A stretch of 64,000 bases of DNA from Hyphomicrobiales bacterium (GCA_900466475.1 UBMI01000010.1:1-64000); one strand, 5' to 3'. Positions 52,000 to 61,093 are shown, counted from the stretch's first letter. Made by a program: numbers and translations. The notes: generated from the letters alone by a model not told the origin.

Positions 52000-53255
52000 C
52001 AGACATTGCCTGGATCGACCTCGCGCTTGCCTCGGCCCGGCCGAAGGCGCTTGGCGCGCTGCTACGCTATTTCCGCAATCTCGATACTGCGGAAGAAGCG
52101 TTTCAGGAGGCGTGCCTGAGGGCGATCCGGACCTGGCCGGAAAAAGGGCCGCCGCGCGACCCGACTGCCTGGCTGATCTTCGTTGGTCGCAACAGCGGCA
52201 TCGATGCGGTGCGCAAGCGGGCGAAAATCCAGGCCTTGCCGGATGAGGATCAGATTTCAGACAAGGAGGACGCCGAAAGCGATATTGCCGATCGGCTGGA
52301 CGATTCCCATTATCGCGACGATATCCTGCGGCTGCTCTTCATCTGCTGCCATCCGGACCTGCCGGCCACCCAGCAGATTGCGCTGGCGCTGCGCATCGTT
52401 TCCGGCCTGTCGGTGACACAGATCGCGCGTGCGTTCCTGGTCTCCGAAAGCGCCATGGAGCAGCGCATCACACGGGCCAAGGCGCGCGTGGCGAAAGCCG
52501 GTGTGCCCTTCGAAACGCCGAGCCCGCAGGAGAGGGCCGAGCGGCTGGTGATCGTCAGTACGATGATCTATCTGATCTTCAACGAGGGCTACAGCCAGGC
52601 CGACCCGGAACAGGAGGCGGCTGCCTTCAGCGACGAGGCGATCCGGCTGGCGCGGCTGATGCTGCATATATTCCCCGCCGAACCTGAACTCATGGGGCTG
52701 CTTTCCCTCATGCTCTTGCAGGTTTCCCGCCGGCAGGCACGCTTCAGCGCCGAAGATGAGATCGTGCTGCTCGAGGATCAGGACCGTTCGCTCTGGAACC
52801 AGCCCCTGATCAACGAAGCGCTGGCTCTGCTCGACAAGGCGCTGCGTCACCGCAAGCCCGGCCCCTATCAGCTCCAGGCAGCAATTGCGGCCGTCCATTC
52901 CCGTGCAAAACGCGCCGCGGATACCGACTGGGTGGAAATCGACCTGCTCTACCGCGCGCTGGAGCGCGTCCAGCCCTCACCGGTCGTGACGCTCAACCGG
53001 GCGGTCGTGGTCTCAAAGCTGAATGGACCGCAGGAGGCGCTCGATCTCATCGAACCGCTGGGCGAGAAGCTCGACGGCTACTTCTATTATCACGGGCTGC
53101 GCGGCAATCTGCTGAAGCAGCTTGGCCGTATCGCGCCGGCCCGCATTGCCTTCGACCGCGCCATCGCGCTTGCCCATTCCGCAGCGGAAGCTGCCCATAT
53201 CCGCCGGCAGATCGACAAGATGCAGGAAGAAGCGGCGCAGCCGGCGGCGAAATAA
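51996..53255 (+). CDS. ECF42-type RNA polymerase sigma factor with C-terminal TPR extension
   Basis: A 419-residue ECF sigma factor. Region 2 contains [21 protein letters not shown] and [20 protein letters not shown]; region 4 contains [25 protein letters not shown]. An unusually long C-terminal extension of about 230 residues has TPR-like helices ([42 protein letters not shown]). This is the ECF42 architecture (COG4941), which works without an anti-sigma factor, the extension itself controlling activity. It is coupled to the upstream YCII gene. Confidence 0.88.
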   Translation: MTDIAWIDLALASARPKALGALLRYFRNLDTAEEAFQEACLRAIRTWPEKGPPRDPTAWLIFVGRNSGIDAVRKRAKIQALPDEDQISDKEDAESDIADRLDDSHYRDDILRLLFICCHPDLPATQQIALALRIVSGLSVTQIARAFLVSESAMEQRITRAKARVAKAGVPFETPSPQERAERLVIVSTMIYLIFNEGYSQADPEQEAAAFSDEAIRLARLMLHIFPAEPELMGLLSLMLLQVSRRQARFSAEDEIVLLEDQDRSLWNQPLINEALALLDKALRHRKPGPYQLQAAIAAVHSRAKRAADTDWVEIDLLYRALERVQPSPVVTLNRAVVVSKLNGPQEALDLIEPLGEKLDGYFYYHGLRGNLLKQLGRIAPARIAFDRAIALAHSAAEAAHIRRQIDKMQEEAAQPAAK

Positions 53256-53404
53256 GCTGTACCTTCATGGGATGCCGCCCGATCCGTGGCGGGCATCGGC
53301 CTGACGCAGCCATCAACTTTGTCGAACAATCCGTTCCAGAATTTCCGTTTGCTCCGAGCCCTGCCGGACCTTATCTCAGGCGCAAGTTAAACAGGATACC
53401 GACC

Positions 53405-54433
53405 ATGGAACTGGGCCTTTATACATTCGCAGACGTCAACCCCAATCCGTCCCGCAGCAAGGGCGTGGAAGCGGCCGAGCGGATCAAGCATCTGATCGAG
53501 GAGATCGAGCTTGCCGATCAGGTCGGGCTCGATGTCTTCGGGCTCGGCGAACATCATCGGCCTGACTATGTGGCATCGGCGCCGGTGGTGGCGCTTGCGG
53601 CTGCTGCGGCGAAGACGAAGAACATCCGTCTCAGCAGCGCCGTCACGGTTCTTTCCTCCGACGATCCGGTGCGGGTGTTCCAGCAGTTTGCGACGCTGGA
53701 CCTGATTTCCAACGGGCGCGCCGAGATCATGGCGGGGCGGGGTTCCTTCATCGAATCCTTCCCGCTCTTCGGCTACAATCTCGAAGATTATGATCAGCTC
53801 TTCGAAGAGAAGCTCGATCTTCTACTGGCTCTGCGCGACAGCGAGATCATCAACTGGCAGGGCGAACTGCGCGCGCCGATCAATGGGCGCGGCGTCTATC
53901 CGCGGCCGCTGCAGGATCCGCTGCCTTTGTGGATCGCCGTCGGCGGCACGCCGCAGTCCGTGGCGCGCGCCGGCGCGCTCGGTCTGCCGGTCGCGCTTGC
54001 CATCATCGGCGGCGAATACCCGCGCTTTGCGCCACTCTTCGACCTCTATCGGGAAGCCGCCCGCCGGGCAGGGCAGGATGCGGCAAAGCTGAAGACCAGC
54101 ATCAATGTGCATGGTTTCATCGCCGCTACGACCGAAGCGGCGGCAGACCAGTTTTACGGTCCGCAGGCTGAAGTGATGAACCGCATCGGCCGCGAGCGCG
54201 GCTGGGGTCCGACGAGCCGGGCGCATTTCGACATGTCACGCGGCCCGACCGGCAATCTCTTCCTCGGCGATCCGGAACTCGTGGCCGAGAAGATCGTTGC
54301 TGCACACAAGGTTTTCCGCAACGATCGCTTCCTGCTGCAGATGGCGATCGGCCTGATGCCGCATGATCAGGTCATGCGGCATCGAGCTCTACGGGACAAA
54401 AGTGGCGCCGATCGTCAGAAAGGCATTGACTGA
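53405..54433 (+). CDS. LLM-class flavin-dependent oxidoreductase, C-terminus frameshifted
   Basis: A 342-residue luciferase-like monooxygenase family protein. The N-terminus [40 protein letters not shown] and [25 protein letters not shown], with [14 protein letters not shown], mark the LLM flavin fold (F420 or FMN). The last 17 residues after MPHDQVMR do not fit; the expected tail is encoded in a different frame just downstream (see 54380-54464). Homologous proteins normally continue directly into that tail. Either a real indel or a sequencing error is involved. ATG at 53405 follows AGGA. Confidence 0.8.
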   Translation: MELGLYTFADVNPNPSRSKGVEAAERIKHLIEEIELADQVGLDVFGLGEHHRPDYVASAPVVALAAAAAKTKNIRLSSAVTVLSSDDPVRVFQQFATLDLISNGRAEIMAGRGSFIESFPLFGYNLEDYDQLFEEKLDLLLALRDSEIINWQGELRAPINGRGVYPRPLQDPLPLWIAVGGTPQSVARAGALGLPVALAIIGGEYPRFAPLFDLYREAARRAGQDAAKLKTSINVHGFIAATTEAAADQFYGPQAEVMNRIGRERGWGPTSRAHFDMSRGPTGNLFLGDPELVAEKIVAAHKVFRNDRFLLQMAIGLMPHDQVMRHRALRDKSGADRQKGID

Positions 54434-54464
54434 AACTTCCGAAGGCGCGAAAGCCACCGCCTGA
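54380..54464 (+). other. Displaced C-terminal coding segment of the LLM oxidoreductase
   Basis: From 54381 an alternative frame reads [20 protein letters not shown] followed by seven more residues to a TGA at 54462-54464. This is the tail expected after VMR(A) in LLM oxidoreductases. Restoring the frame needs a net gain of two bases or loss of one near 54377-54381. The shift changes only about the last 27 residues, so the enzyme may still fold. Confidence 0.75.
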
Positions 54465-54503
54465 CGAAGAGCCTGTCGCTCTCGGCAAAGCCGGAACGTG
54501 TCT

Positions 54504-55253
54504 ATGGTTATCGAGAACGACGAAGAACTTTCCAAGCTCAAAGAGATCGGCCGTATCTGCGCCAATGCCATCCAGGTCATGGCGGCAGCGATGGAGCCGG
54601 GCATGACGACGCTGGAGCTCGACCAGATCGGCCGCAAGGTGATGGAAGACGCCGGTGCGCGCTCGGCACCCGAATTCTGTTACCAGTTTCCGGGTGCGAC
54701 CTGCATCAGCGTCAACGAGGAAATCGCCCACGGCATTCCTGGCCCGCGCGTCATTCGTCCAGGTGATCTCGTCAATATCGACGTTTCGGCGGAAAAGGAC
54801 GGCTTCTTTGCGGATACCGGCGCCTCCTTCGCCGTGCCGCCGGTCGCATCCCGCATCGAGAGGCTCTGCCGGGACGGCAGACGGGCGCTCTGGGTGGGTC
54901 TGAACCAGATCAAGGCGGGCGAGCCGCTGGCGAAGATCGGCAATGCCGTCGGCGCCTTCGCACAGAAGAACCGCTATACGCTCGTTGCCAATCTCGCGAG
55001 CCACGGCGTCGGCCGCTCGCTGCACGAGGAACCGGCCGAACTTTCCACCTGGCCTGATCCTTCAGAACGGCGCATGATGACGGAAGGCCTCGTCTTTACC
55101 GTCGAGCCTTTTCTTTCGCTTGGTGCCACGTGGGCTGAAGGCGGCGATGATGCCTGGACGCTTTACGCCGATCCCAAGGCCCCGACAGTGCAATACGAAC
55201 ATACGGTCGTTGCGACCCGCAACGGACCGATCATTCTGACATTGGCGGCTTGA
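54504..55253 (+). CDS. map: Type I methionine aminopeptidase
   Basis: A 249-residue type I methionine aminopeptidase without a zinc-finger extension. Metal ligands and the catalytic His occur in EIAHGIPGPR, DVSAEKDGFFADTGASF, ASHGVGRSLHEEP and FTVEPFL, with a final Glu in YEHTV. It removes N-terminal Met from nascent proteins. ATG at 54504 is preferred over the GTG at 54498 because GGAA lies seven bases before it. It may be a second map paralog rather than the copy linked to ribosomal protein genes. Confidence 0.9.
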   Translation: MVIENDEELSKLKEIGRICANAIQVMAAAMEPGMTTLELDQIGRKVMEDAGARSAPEFCYQFPGATCISVNEEIAHGIPGPRVIRPGDLVNIDVSAEKDGFFADTGASFAVPPVASRIERLCRDGRRALWVGLNQIKAGEPLAKIGNAVGAFAQKNRYTLVANLASHGVGRSLHEEPAELSTWPDPSERRMMTEGLVFTVEPFLSLGATWAEGGDDAWTLYADPKAPTVQYEHTVVATRNGPIILTLAA

Positions 55254-55284
55254 AGGGGATTTCCCCTCGCTGTTGGAGGTCGAG

Positions 55285-55767
55285 ATGGCAGTTGCCTTCA
55301 CCAAGGAAGAGAGTGCCGAAACCGCAGCGGAAACGCTGCTACCCGACCGCGCGATTTCGCCTCATCCAAATCTCGTGACGGAGGCCGGGCTGAAAGCTCT
55401 CGAACTGCAAATGCAGGAAGCGCGCCAGTCCTATGAGGCGGCAAGTACGATCGAGGACGTCAACGAACGGCGGCGGCAGCAAGCAAATCCTCTGCGTGAC
55501 CTGCGTTATTTCGTCGAGCGCCTTCGCACGGCCCAGCCTGTTCCGGCCCCGACATCGACGGAGACGGTCGCCTTCGGAAGCACTGTCACCTTCAGCCGTG
55601 ACGATGGGCGCGTCCAGACATATCGTATCGTGGGAGAGGATGAAGCCGATCCGAAAGCCGGATCGATTTCCTATGTCGCGCCGGTCGCCCGGGTTCTCAC
55701 GGGCAAGGCCGTCGGCGATATCGCTGTCGTCGGCGACCAGGAACTCGAAATCATCGAGATTTCCTGA
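55285..55767 (+). CDS. GreA/GreB-family transcription elongation factor
   Basis: A 160-residue Gre-type protein: an N-terminal coiled coil (VTEAGLKALELQMQEARQSYEAASTIEDVNERRRQ in two stretches) and a C-terminal FKBP-like domain (VAFGSTVTFSRDDGR, YRIVGEDEADPKAGSISYVAPVARVLTGKAVGD). Gre factors stimulate transcript cleavage by backtracked RNA polymerase. The extra N-terminal 35 residues and divergent coil suggest a paralog of the housekeeping GreA. The start at 55285 has GGAGG five bases upstream; it follows map by about 30 bases. Confidence 0.85.
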   Translation: MAVAFTKEESAETAAETLLPDRAISPHPNLVTEAGLKALELQMQEARQSYEAASTIEDVNERRRQQANPLRDLRYFVERLRTAQPVPAPTSTETVAFGSTVTFSRDDGRVQTYRIVGEDEADPKAGSISYVAPVARVLTGKAVGDIAVVGDQELEIIEIS

Positions 55768-55821
55768 CCGCCGCACGCGTTTCCGGCGTCGCGTTCAATT
55801 CACTGCTTTTGAGAGGGCCGG

Positions 55822-56220
55822 TCAGGCAGCCTGAGGAAGGCGAGCAATGACCTTGATTTCGAAATCAAAGCCCGCCAGCCAGTTCACGCCGACGGCCGTC
55901 CAGTTCGGATAGGGCGCTTCGCCGATTTCCTTGAAGCGAATATCGGAGATCACGGGCCATTGCGCGGCAGGATCGGTGTGGAAGGACGTGACGTCGACAA
56001 CGTCGTCGAAACTGCAGCCGGCGGCCTTCAGCACGGCTTTCAGATTATCGAAGGCAAGCTGTACCTGCTTTGCGAAATCGGGTTCGGGCGAGCCGTCTTC
56101 GCGGCTGCCGACCTGGCCGGAGACGAAGAGAAGGTCACCGGAGCGGATCGCCGCTGAATAACGGTTGATCTCATAGAGAGCCTGCCGGCCGGCGGGAAAG
56201 ATTGCTTCGCGTTTGGTCAT
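55822..56220 (-). CDS. RidA/YjgF-family protein, non-archetypal
   Basis: A 132-residue Rid-superfamily protein with AIRSGDLLFVSGQVG and FDNLKAVLKAAGCSFDDVVDVTSF. In RidA itself a catalytic Arg lies in a PARS-like motif; here the matching position reads PNWTAVGVNWL, so the Arg is missing and imine/enamine deaminase activity is doubtful. It belongs to one of the other Rid subfamilies. AGGAG seven bases before ATG fixes the start. It is divergent from a TetR gene, with a 27-bp palindrome between. Confidence 0.82.
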   Translation of the reverse strand: MTKREAIFPAGRQALYEINRYSAAIRSGDLLFVSGQVGSREDGSPEPDFAKQVQLAFDNLKAVLKAAGCSFDDVVDVTSFHTDPAAQWPVISDIRFKEIGEAPYPNWTAVGVNWLAGFDFEIKVIARLPQAA

Positions 56221-56369
56221 TGCTTTTCTCCTGTTCAGGCAAAAGGGTGCCTTTCGCCGGGCATTTGCTCGTCGATGGCGACGAGGATTTGTGGGTATAG
56301 CCAGCCCATTCCGGAGCAATTGATATACGCTCCGTATGTGGATATAATCAGAGATACGACGCGTATGTC

Positions 56370-56396
56370 AATACACATACGGTCCGTATGTGTATT
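56370..56396. promoter_or_regulatory. 27-bp perfect palindrome, probable TetR operator
   Basis: AATACACATACGG, a central T, then CCGTATGTGTATT: a perfect 13-1-13 palindrome ending 13 bases before the TetR ATG and within the divergent promoter region shared with the Rid gene. Related half-sites occur nearby (TCCGTATGTG at 56331-56340 and CGTATGT at 56362-56368), suggesting more than one binding site. Confidence 0.8.
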
Positions 56397-56409
56397 TTGG
56401 GAGATAGTG

Positions 56410-57000
56410 ATGGTCGCAAAGACCCGGGCGCAGATGATGGAGGAGACGCGGGCGAAGCTCATCCAGGCGGGCCGAAAAGCCTTTGCAGTCAAGGGCTACG
56501 CGGCTGCTTCGATGGACGATCTGACCGCCGATGTAGGGCTGACACGCGGCGCGCTCTACCACAATTTTGGTGACAAGAAGGGCTTGCTGCAGGCCGTGAT
56601 CGATCAGATCGACGGCGAGATGGGGGAGCGGTTACGTATCGAGCGGGATCGCGCCGAGACGACCTGGCTCGGGTTGTTGGCGGAATATACCGCCTATATC
56701 GAAATGGCTCTGGAGCCGGAAATCCAGCGCATCATGCTGCTTGATGGGCCGGCGGTGCTCGGCGATCCCTCGCAGTGGCCCAGTCAGAATGCGTGCCTTC
56801 GAACGACAACCCAGACAATTCAGGCGCTGATCGATGAGGGCACCGTCAAGCCCGTCGATGCGGAAGCTGCCGCGCGCTTGCTCAACGGCGCGTCGCTTAG
56901 CGCTGCTCTCTGGATCGCCGCCGTGGAAGACCCGCACAGCCTTCTCGCCAAGGTCGTCGAGGCCTTTCGCGATCTTGCGAGTGGCCTGCTGAAGACCTGA
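56410..57000 (+). CDS. TetR-family transcriptional regulator
   Basis: A 196-residue TetR regulator. The helix-turn-helix occupies about residues 10-60 (AGRKAFAVKGYAAASMDDLTADVGLTRGALYHNFGDKKGLL in adjoining pieces). The ligand domain follows with MALEPEIQRIMLLDGPAVLG. The ATG at 56410 is preceded by GGGAG; the frame open from 56275 would run through the palindromic operator and is rejected. Autoregulation and control of the divergent Rid gene are expected. Confidence 0.88.
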   Translation: MVAKTRAQMMEETRAKLIQAGRKAFAVKGYAAASMDDLTADVGLTRGALYHNFGDKKGLLQAVIDQIDGEMGERLRIERDRAETTWLGLLAEYTAYIEMALEPEIQRIMLLDGPAVLGDPSQWPSQNACLRTTTQTIQALIDEGTVKPVDAEAAARLLNGASLSAALWIAAVEDPHSLLAKVVEAFRDLASGLLKT

Positions 57001-57044
57001 CACCGACGAGGCGGCGGTTCACGCCGCCAATCGTCGATATGGCC

Positions 57045-57650
57045 TCAATCCCGTTGCGGCTCGGTCTTGCCGCCCTGCAGGATTTCCATGGCAGCGCGCT
57101 CCAAAATTCCGGAAATCCTGGCTGCTTCGCTTGCCGACCAGGGATGGCGCATGCGCAGTGCCGAACGCAGCAATTGACGGGCGGCGCGGACGTTGCCGTC
57201 GTCGCGGCCGAAGTCGTCGTCCTCCTCGTCGCGCCGGCGCCCTCCACCGCCGCCTCCCTGCTGCTGCTCCGGGTCGAACATGCGGTTGACGAACGCCATG
57301 CCCTCGGCAATGCGCTCCAGCTTGGCAAGTGCCTGGTCGATCATGGCGCGGTTTTCTTCCACCTTCTGGCGGCCGGCATCGGTGATCTTGTAGAGCTTCT
57401 TTGTCCCGTCGTTCTCCACTTCCGCCAGTCCTGTTTCCTCCAGGTAGGTCAGCGCCGGATAGATGACGCCCGGGCTCGGGACGTAAAAGCCGCCGGAGCG
57501 CTCCTCCAGCGTCTTGATCAGTTCATAACCGTGGCTGGGACGCTCTTCCAGCAGCGCCAGCAGGATCGTCTGCAATTCGCCCGCGGAAAACCTGCGGCCC
57601 ATTCCCATGCGCATGGCCTCGCCGACGAAGCCGCCTCGAAAACCTCTCAT
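57045..57650 (-). CDS. PadR-family transcriptional regulator with low-complexity linker
   Basis: A 201-residue PadR regulator. The winged helix is GELQTILLALLEERPSHGYELIKTLEERSGGFYVPSPGVIYPALTYLEE (in pieces), followed by KLYKITDAGRQKVEENRA. After about residue 128 a Gln/Gly run (QQQGGGGGG) and an Arg/Asp-rich patch (RRRDEEDDD) link to a C-terminal helix. The start has AAAGGAG. It is divergent from the MFS carrier at 57787 and likely controls it. Confidence 0.88.
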   Translation of the reverse strand: MRGFRGGFVGEAMRMGMGRRFSAGELQTILLALLEERPSHGYELIKTLEERSGGFYVPSPGVIYPALTYLEETGLAEVENDGTKKLYKITDAGRQKVEENRAMIDQALAKLERIAEGMAFVNRMFDPEQQQGGGGGGRRRDEEDDDFGRDDGNVRAARQLLRSALRMRHPWSASEAARISGILERAAMEILQGGKTEPQRD

Positions 57651-57682
57651 AACGAACTCCTTTGTGTTCAGATGTATCGCAC

Positions 57683-57713
57683 TATGTCGTAAAACATATA
57701 TCGTAAGATATGT
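57683..57713. promoter_or_regulatory. Overlapping inverted repeats in the padR-MFS gap
   Basis: TATGT-cgtaaa-ACATA (57683-57698) and ACATAT-atcgtaag-ATATGT (57694-57713) overlap. PadR-family operators are built on ATGT/ACAT arms with eight-base spacing; the second repeat has an eight-base spacer but inverted arm order, and the first has six. Likely PadR binding region controlling both divergent genes. Confidence 0.6.
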
Positions 57714-57786
57714 CGTTCAAGGGGCGGTACCAAAAATCTGTTCGCGAAATTGAAGAAGCCATCAGAATTACTCACTTGAGACGACC

Positions 57787-58992
57787 ATGTTGCGGCGCGA
57801 TAAAAGTGGCATGTTGGCTCCCAATAACGACCGTCCGGTCAATCTCTTCACCACAGCGCTGGCAGGCGCCGTCGCCATGGCGGCGGCCATGGGTTTCGGG
57901 CGCTTTTCCTTCACGCCGATCCTGCCGGGCATGATGGCCGGCGTGCCGCTATCGGCGGCCGATGCCGGTTTCATCGCCTCCGCGAATTTCGTTGGTTATC
58001 TCGTCGGTGCGGTTCTCGGCGCCTATGGCTGGGCGGCAGGGCGCGAGCGGCTGGTGGCGCTTCTTTCCCTCCTTGCGACTGCGATCCTGCTGGCTGCCAT
58101 GGCGGCAACGGAATCTGTCCTGGTCTTTGCGGTCATCCGGTTCCTTGCAGGCGTGGCGAGCGCCTTCACCTTGGTCTTCACGTCTGCAATCGTGCTGAGC
58201 CACGGGGCTGTCGCAGGCAACGATCATGTCCAGGCCGCGCATTTCGGCGGGCCGGGGGCGGGGATCGCGATTTCTTCCGTTATGGTGCTTGCGCTCGGCT
58301 ATGTCTTTGACGACGCGGCCGGCGGCTGGCGCGCGGACTGGATCGGTGGCGCGCTCTTCTGCCTCGTCAGCTTAGGTGTGGCCTGGGCCTTGCTGCCGAA
58401 GGCGCCGGTGCATACAGGCCAGGCGAAGGAACCAGCGCTTGTCTGGAACCGGCCGATGGTGCTGCTGACGCTCTCTTACGGCTCCTTCGGCTTCGGCTAT
58501 GTCATCACGGCGACCTTCCTCGTCGCCATCGCCCGCATGAGCGCCTCAGGGCCGATCGTCGAATTTCTCTGCTGGTTCATTGCCGGGCTGATGGCAACGG
58601 TCGCGCTGTTCATCTGGAGGCCTTTCGTGCGGCTGCTCGGACTTGGCGGCGTCTATGTCGCGGCTCTCATCATCGAAGCGATCGGCGTGCTTGCGACAGT
58701 AGCGCTGCCGCATTCGGTGGCGCCGCTCATCGGTGGCGCACTGTTCGGGGCGACCTTCCTTGCCATCACTGCCTATGGTTTGCAGATCGGCCGCAGGCTC
58801 TCGCCCGATAGCCCGCGCCGCATTCTCGCGCTGATGACAGCCGCCTTCGGTGTCGGCCAGATCATCGGGCCTGTCGTCGCCGGCTGGATCGCGCAGGTAA
58901 CGGGAAATTTCGTGCTGCCGACCATTATTGCCGCGGTTGTGCTGGTTTTCTGCGCGGCTCTCGTCATGCCTGTGATGAAGAAAATCCCTTAA
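57787..58992 (+). CDS. YbfB/YjiJ-type MFS transporter
   Basis: A 401-residue major facilitator with about 12 hydrophobic segments, matching the YbfB/YjiJ family (MGFGRFSFTPILPGMMAG near the start, HFGGPGAGIAISS, LTLSYGSFGFGYVITATF, AFGVGQIIGPVVAGWIA). Substrate is unknown; family members are presumed exporters. The SD is weak and ATG at 57811 is an alternative start. Divergent from padR. Confidence 0.85.
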   Translation: MLRRDKSGMLAPNNDRPVNLFTTALAGAVAMAAAMGFGRFSFTPILPGMMAGVPLSAADAGFIASANFVGYLVGAVLGAYGWAAGRERLVALLSLLATAILLAAMAATESVLVFAVIRFLAGVASAFTLVFTSAIVLSHGAVAGNDHVQAAHFGGPGAGIAISSVMVLALGYVFDDAAGGWRADWIGGALFCLVSLGVAWALLPKAPVHTGQAKEPALVWNRPMVLLTLSYGSFGFGYVITATFLVAIARMSASGPIVEFLCWFIAGLMATVALFIWRPFVRLLGLGGVYVAALIIEAIGVLATVALPHSVAPLIGGALFGATFLAITAYGLQIGRRLSPDSPRRILALMTAAFGVGQIIGPVVAGWIAQVTGNFVLPTIIAAVVLVFCAALVMPVMKKIP

Positions 58993-59115
58993 GTGGTTAC
59001 AAGTGCGTAACAATGGCTTGGGCCCATTGCTGCTTTCTTCGAACTGCCTTAATTTCCGGGCAATCAGTGGTTCGCCACTCTTCCGTGACTCCAGTTCAGG
59101 AAAGCAAAACCTCCC

Positions 59116-60381
59116 GTGTTTCATTCCTTCTTTCCCCAGCCAAAGGCGTTCTTTACTTCGCTCGTAGTCTGGACGCTGGCCGCAATTTTCGGCTGGTATT
59201 TCTTCGCCGCCGGTCTCGGTGCTTCACTTGGCTTTACGCCGGTTCCCGAAGAGCAGCAGCCGATCGATCTCTCGTTCTTTCTGCTGCCGGAAAATCTCTG
59301 GTTTTACGGATACTTCCTTTTAGCGGCGCTGATCTTTTGCGGTTTCTGGCATCTGAAGGCACTCAGCCATCCGTGGAAGATGTGGTCCATCTGGGGCTCG
59401 GCGCTGATTATCTTCGTGACCTATTTTGGCGTGCAGATCACTGTCGTCATCAACAACTGGCGCCGGCCGTTCGGCGATCTGCTGCAAAATGCGCTGACGA
59501 AAAAGCCGGGTATCACCGTCGAGAATTTCTACGACCTATTTCTGATCTTCGCGCAAATCGCCTTCCTCAGCATGCTCGTGTCGATCCTGACCGACTTTTT
59601 CACCAGCCACTACATCTTCCGCTGGCGAACGGCGATGAACAATTTCTACATGGCCAATTGGGAAAAGCTTCGTCATATCGAAGGCGCATCTCAGCGCGTA
59701 CAGGAAGATACGATGCGCTTTTCCCAGACATTGGAAGGGCTCGGCATCAACCTGATCAATTCAGTGATGACGCTGGTCGTCTTCCTGCCGATCATGCTGG
59801 CGCTGTCACATTACGTGACGAGCCTGCCGTTTCTCGGTGAAGTGCCGAACTCTCTCTTCTGGCTTGCCATCTTCTGGTCGGCTTTTGGTACCGTTCTGCT
59901 GGCTTTCGCGGGTATCAAGCTGCCTGGCTTGAACTTCAAGAACCAGCGCGTAGAGGCGGCCTATCGCAAAGAGTTGGTCTATGGCGAGGATCATGCCGAC
60001 CGAGCACAGCCGCCGACGATGCAGGAGTTGTTCTCAAGAGTGCGAAGAAATTATTTCACGCTCTATTTTCACTATCTGTATTTCAATGTTGCCCGCTCGT
60101 TCTATCTGCAGGCCGACAATCTTTTCGTCTATTTCTTTATGGCACCGACCATCGTTGCCGGCGCCATCACCTACGGTATCTTCCAGCAGATCGCGACGGC
60201 TTTTGGACAGGTCAGCAATTCCTTCCAGTATCTCGTCAACTCCTGGACGACGATCATCGAACTGCTGTCCATCCACAAGCGTCTCAAGGCCTTTGAGGCG
60301 GCGATCGACGACGAGCCGTTGCCGGATATCGACCAGCGCTATCTCGAGCGCGAGGCCGGTGTCGTACATGTCGACGGCTGA
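59116..60381 (+). CDS. bacA: BacA/SbmA peptide transporter
   Basis: A 421-residue SbmA/BacA family protein with several membrane helices and no ATPase domain. Hallmarks are the N-terminal MFHSFFPQPKAFFTS (GTG start), RRPFGDLLQNAL, FRWRTAMNNFYMANW, EGASQRVQEDTMRF and LYFNVARSFYLQADN. It imports peptides, including antimicrobial and legume NCR peptides, using the proton gradient, and BacA is needed for bacteroid survival in several legumes. It is followed by a strong terminator. This supports the rhizobial assignment. Confidence 0.93.
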   Translation: MFHSFFPQPKAFFTSLVVWTLAAIFGWYFFAAGLGASLGFTPVPEEQQPIDLSFFLLPENLWFYGYFLLAALIFCGFWHLKALSHPWKMWSIWGSALIIFVTYFGVQITVVINNWRRPFGDLLQNALTKKPGITVENFYDLFLIFAQIAFLSMLVSILTDFFTSHYIFRWRTAMNNFYMANWEKLRHIEGASQRVQEDTMRFSQTLEGLGINLINSVMTLVVFLPIMLALSHYVTSLPFLGEVPNSLFWLAIFWSAFGTVLLAFAGIKLPGLNFKNQRVEAAYRKELVYGEDHADRAQPPTMQELFSRVRRNYFTLYFHYLYFNVARSFYLQADNLFVYFFMAPTIVAGAITYGIFQQIATAFGQVSNSFQYLVNSWTTIIELLSIHKRLKAFEAAIDDEPLPDIDQRYLEREAGVVHVDG

Positions 60382-60393
60382 CGCGGAATGAAA

Positions 60394-60426
60394 AAGGGCC
60401 ACCGCTGCGGTGGCCCTTCTTTTTTA
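60394..60426. terminator. Strong terminator after bacA
   Basis: An 11-bp perfect stem AAGGGCCACCG / CGGTGGCCCTT with a CTG loop, followed by CTTTTTTA and preceded by AAAAA, so it can terminate bacA and also the convergent PAS-protein gene. Confidence 0.92.
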
Positions 60427-60444
60427 TCATCTCCTCAAGAACTG

Positions 60445-60978
60445 TCAGTTCGGGCGCGTGCAGCCAGTATTTTTCCAGTCCATAGCCATCAGGGCTTCCA
60501 CGATGTGGTCGGCCACGGCCATGTTGCCCTCCTTGATGGCGATGTCATAGGCGGCCAGGCAATGATCGAGCAGCGGTGTCGCCGCCGCAGGGGCCTCCTC
60601 GGGGAGCGGAAAGATGATTCCGCCGTAAAGAGACGGGACGCCGTTCTTGTCGCGGAAGCACCGGCCGAATGCCATGACCTGCTGGAAGACGCCGTTGGCG
60701 CGACGGACCCGGTAGCGCTGTTGCTCCGGCTCCTGTGTGAGGATCGTATCACGGATGACTTTGGCGGCGGCGGGCTGGTCGTCCGGATGGATGCGGGCGA
60801 CATAGGCTTCGAGCGGCAGGCCGCTTGCCGTCGCCGCGGCGTCGAGTCCGAAGATTTCGGCGACTGCTCCGTCGCCATAGAGCAGGTTGGCAACGATATC
60901 CCAGGTGAAAAAGCCGGTATCGCAGACCGGAAATTCGTCTTTGTCGGCCAGGCACTCCAGGTTTTCTATAAAGGTCAT
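60445..60978 (-). CDS. Single PAS-domain protein
   Basis: A 177-residue protein with one PAS-fold region (about residues 15-125): DTGFFTWDIVANLLYGDGAV, FGLDAAATASGLPLEAYVARIHPDD and YRVRRANGVFQQVMAFGRCF. The rest is a short helical tail. There is no output domain, so it would act by protein interaction. ATG at 60978 has GGGGAGG seven bases upstream; the frame open to 61044 is rejected. Ligand unknown. Confidence 0.8.
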   Translation of the reverse strand: MTFIENLECLADKDEFPVCDTGFFTWDIVANLLYGDGAVAEIFGLDAAATASGLPLEAYVARIHPDDQPAAAKVIRDTILTQEPEQQRYRVRRANGVFQQVMAFGRCFRDKNGVPSLYGGIIFPLPEEAPAAATPLLDHCLAAYDIAIKEGNMAVADHIVEALMAMDWKNTGCTRPN

Positions 60979-61093
60979 GACGTCACCTCCCCATGCTTGC
61001 AGCACGTTTGAGGAAATGTTTATCGAAGTGTAGCCGCGATGCAATCAATACGTGCGGTTGTTTTTGATATCCAGAGGTTTTAAGCGCAGAAGC

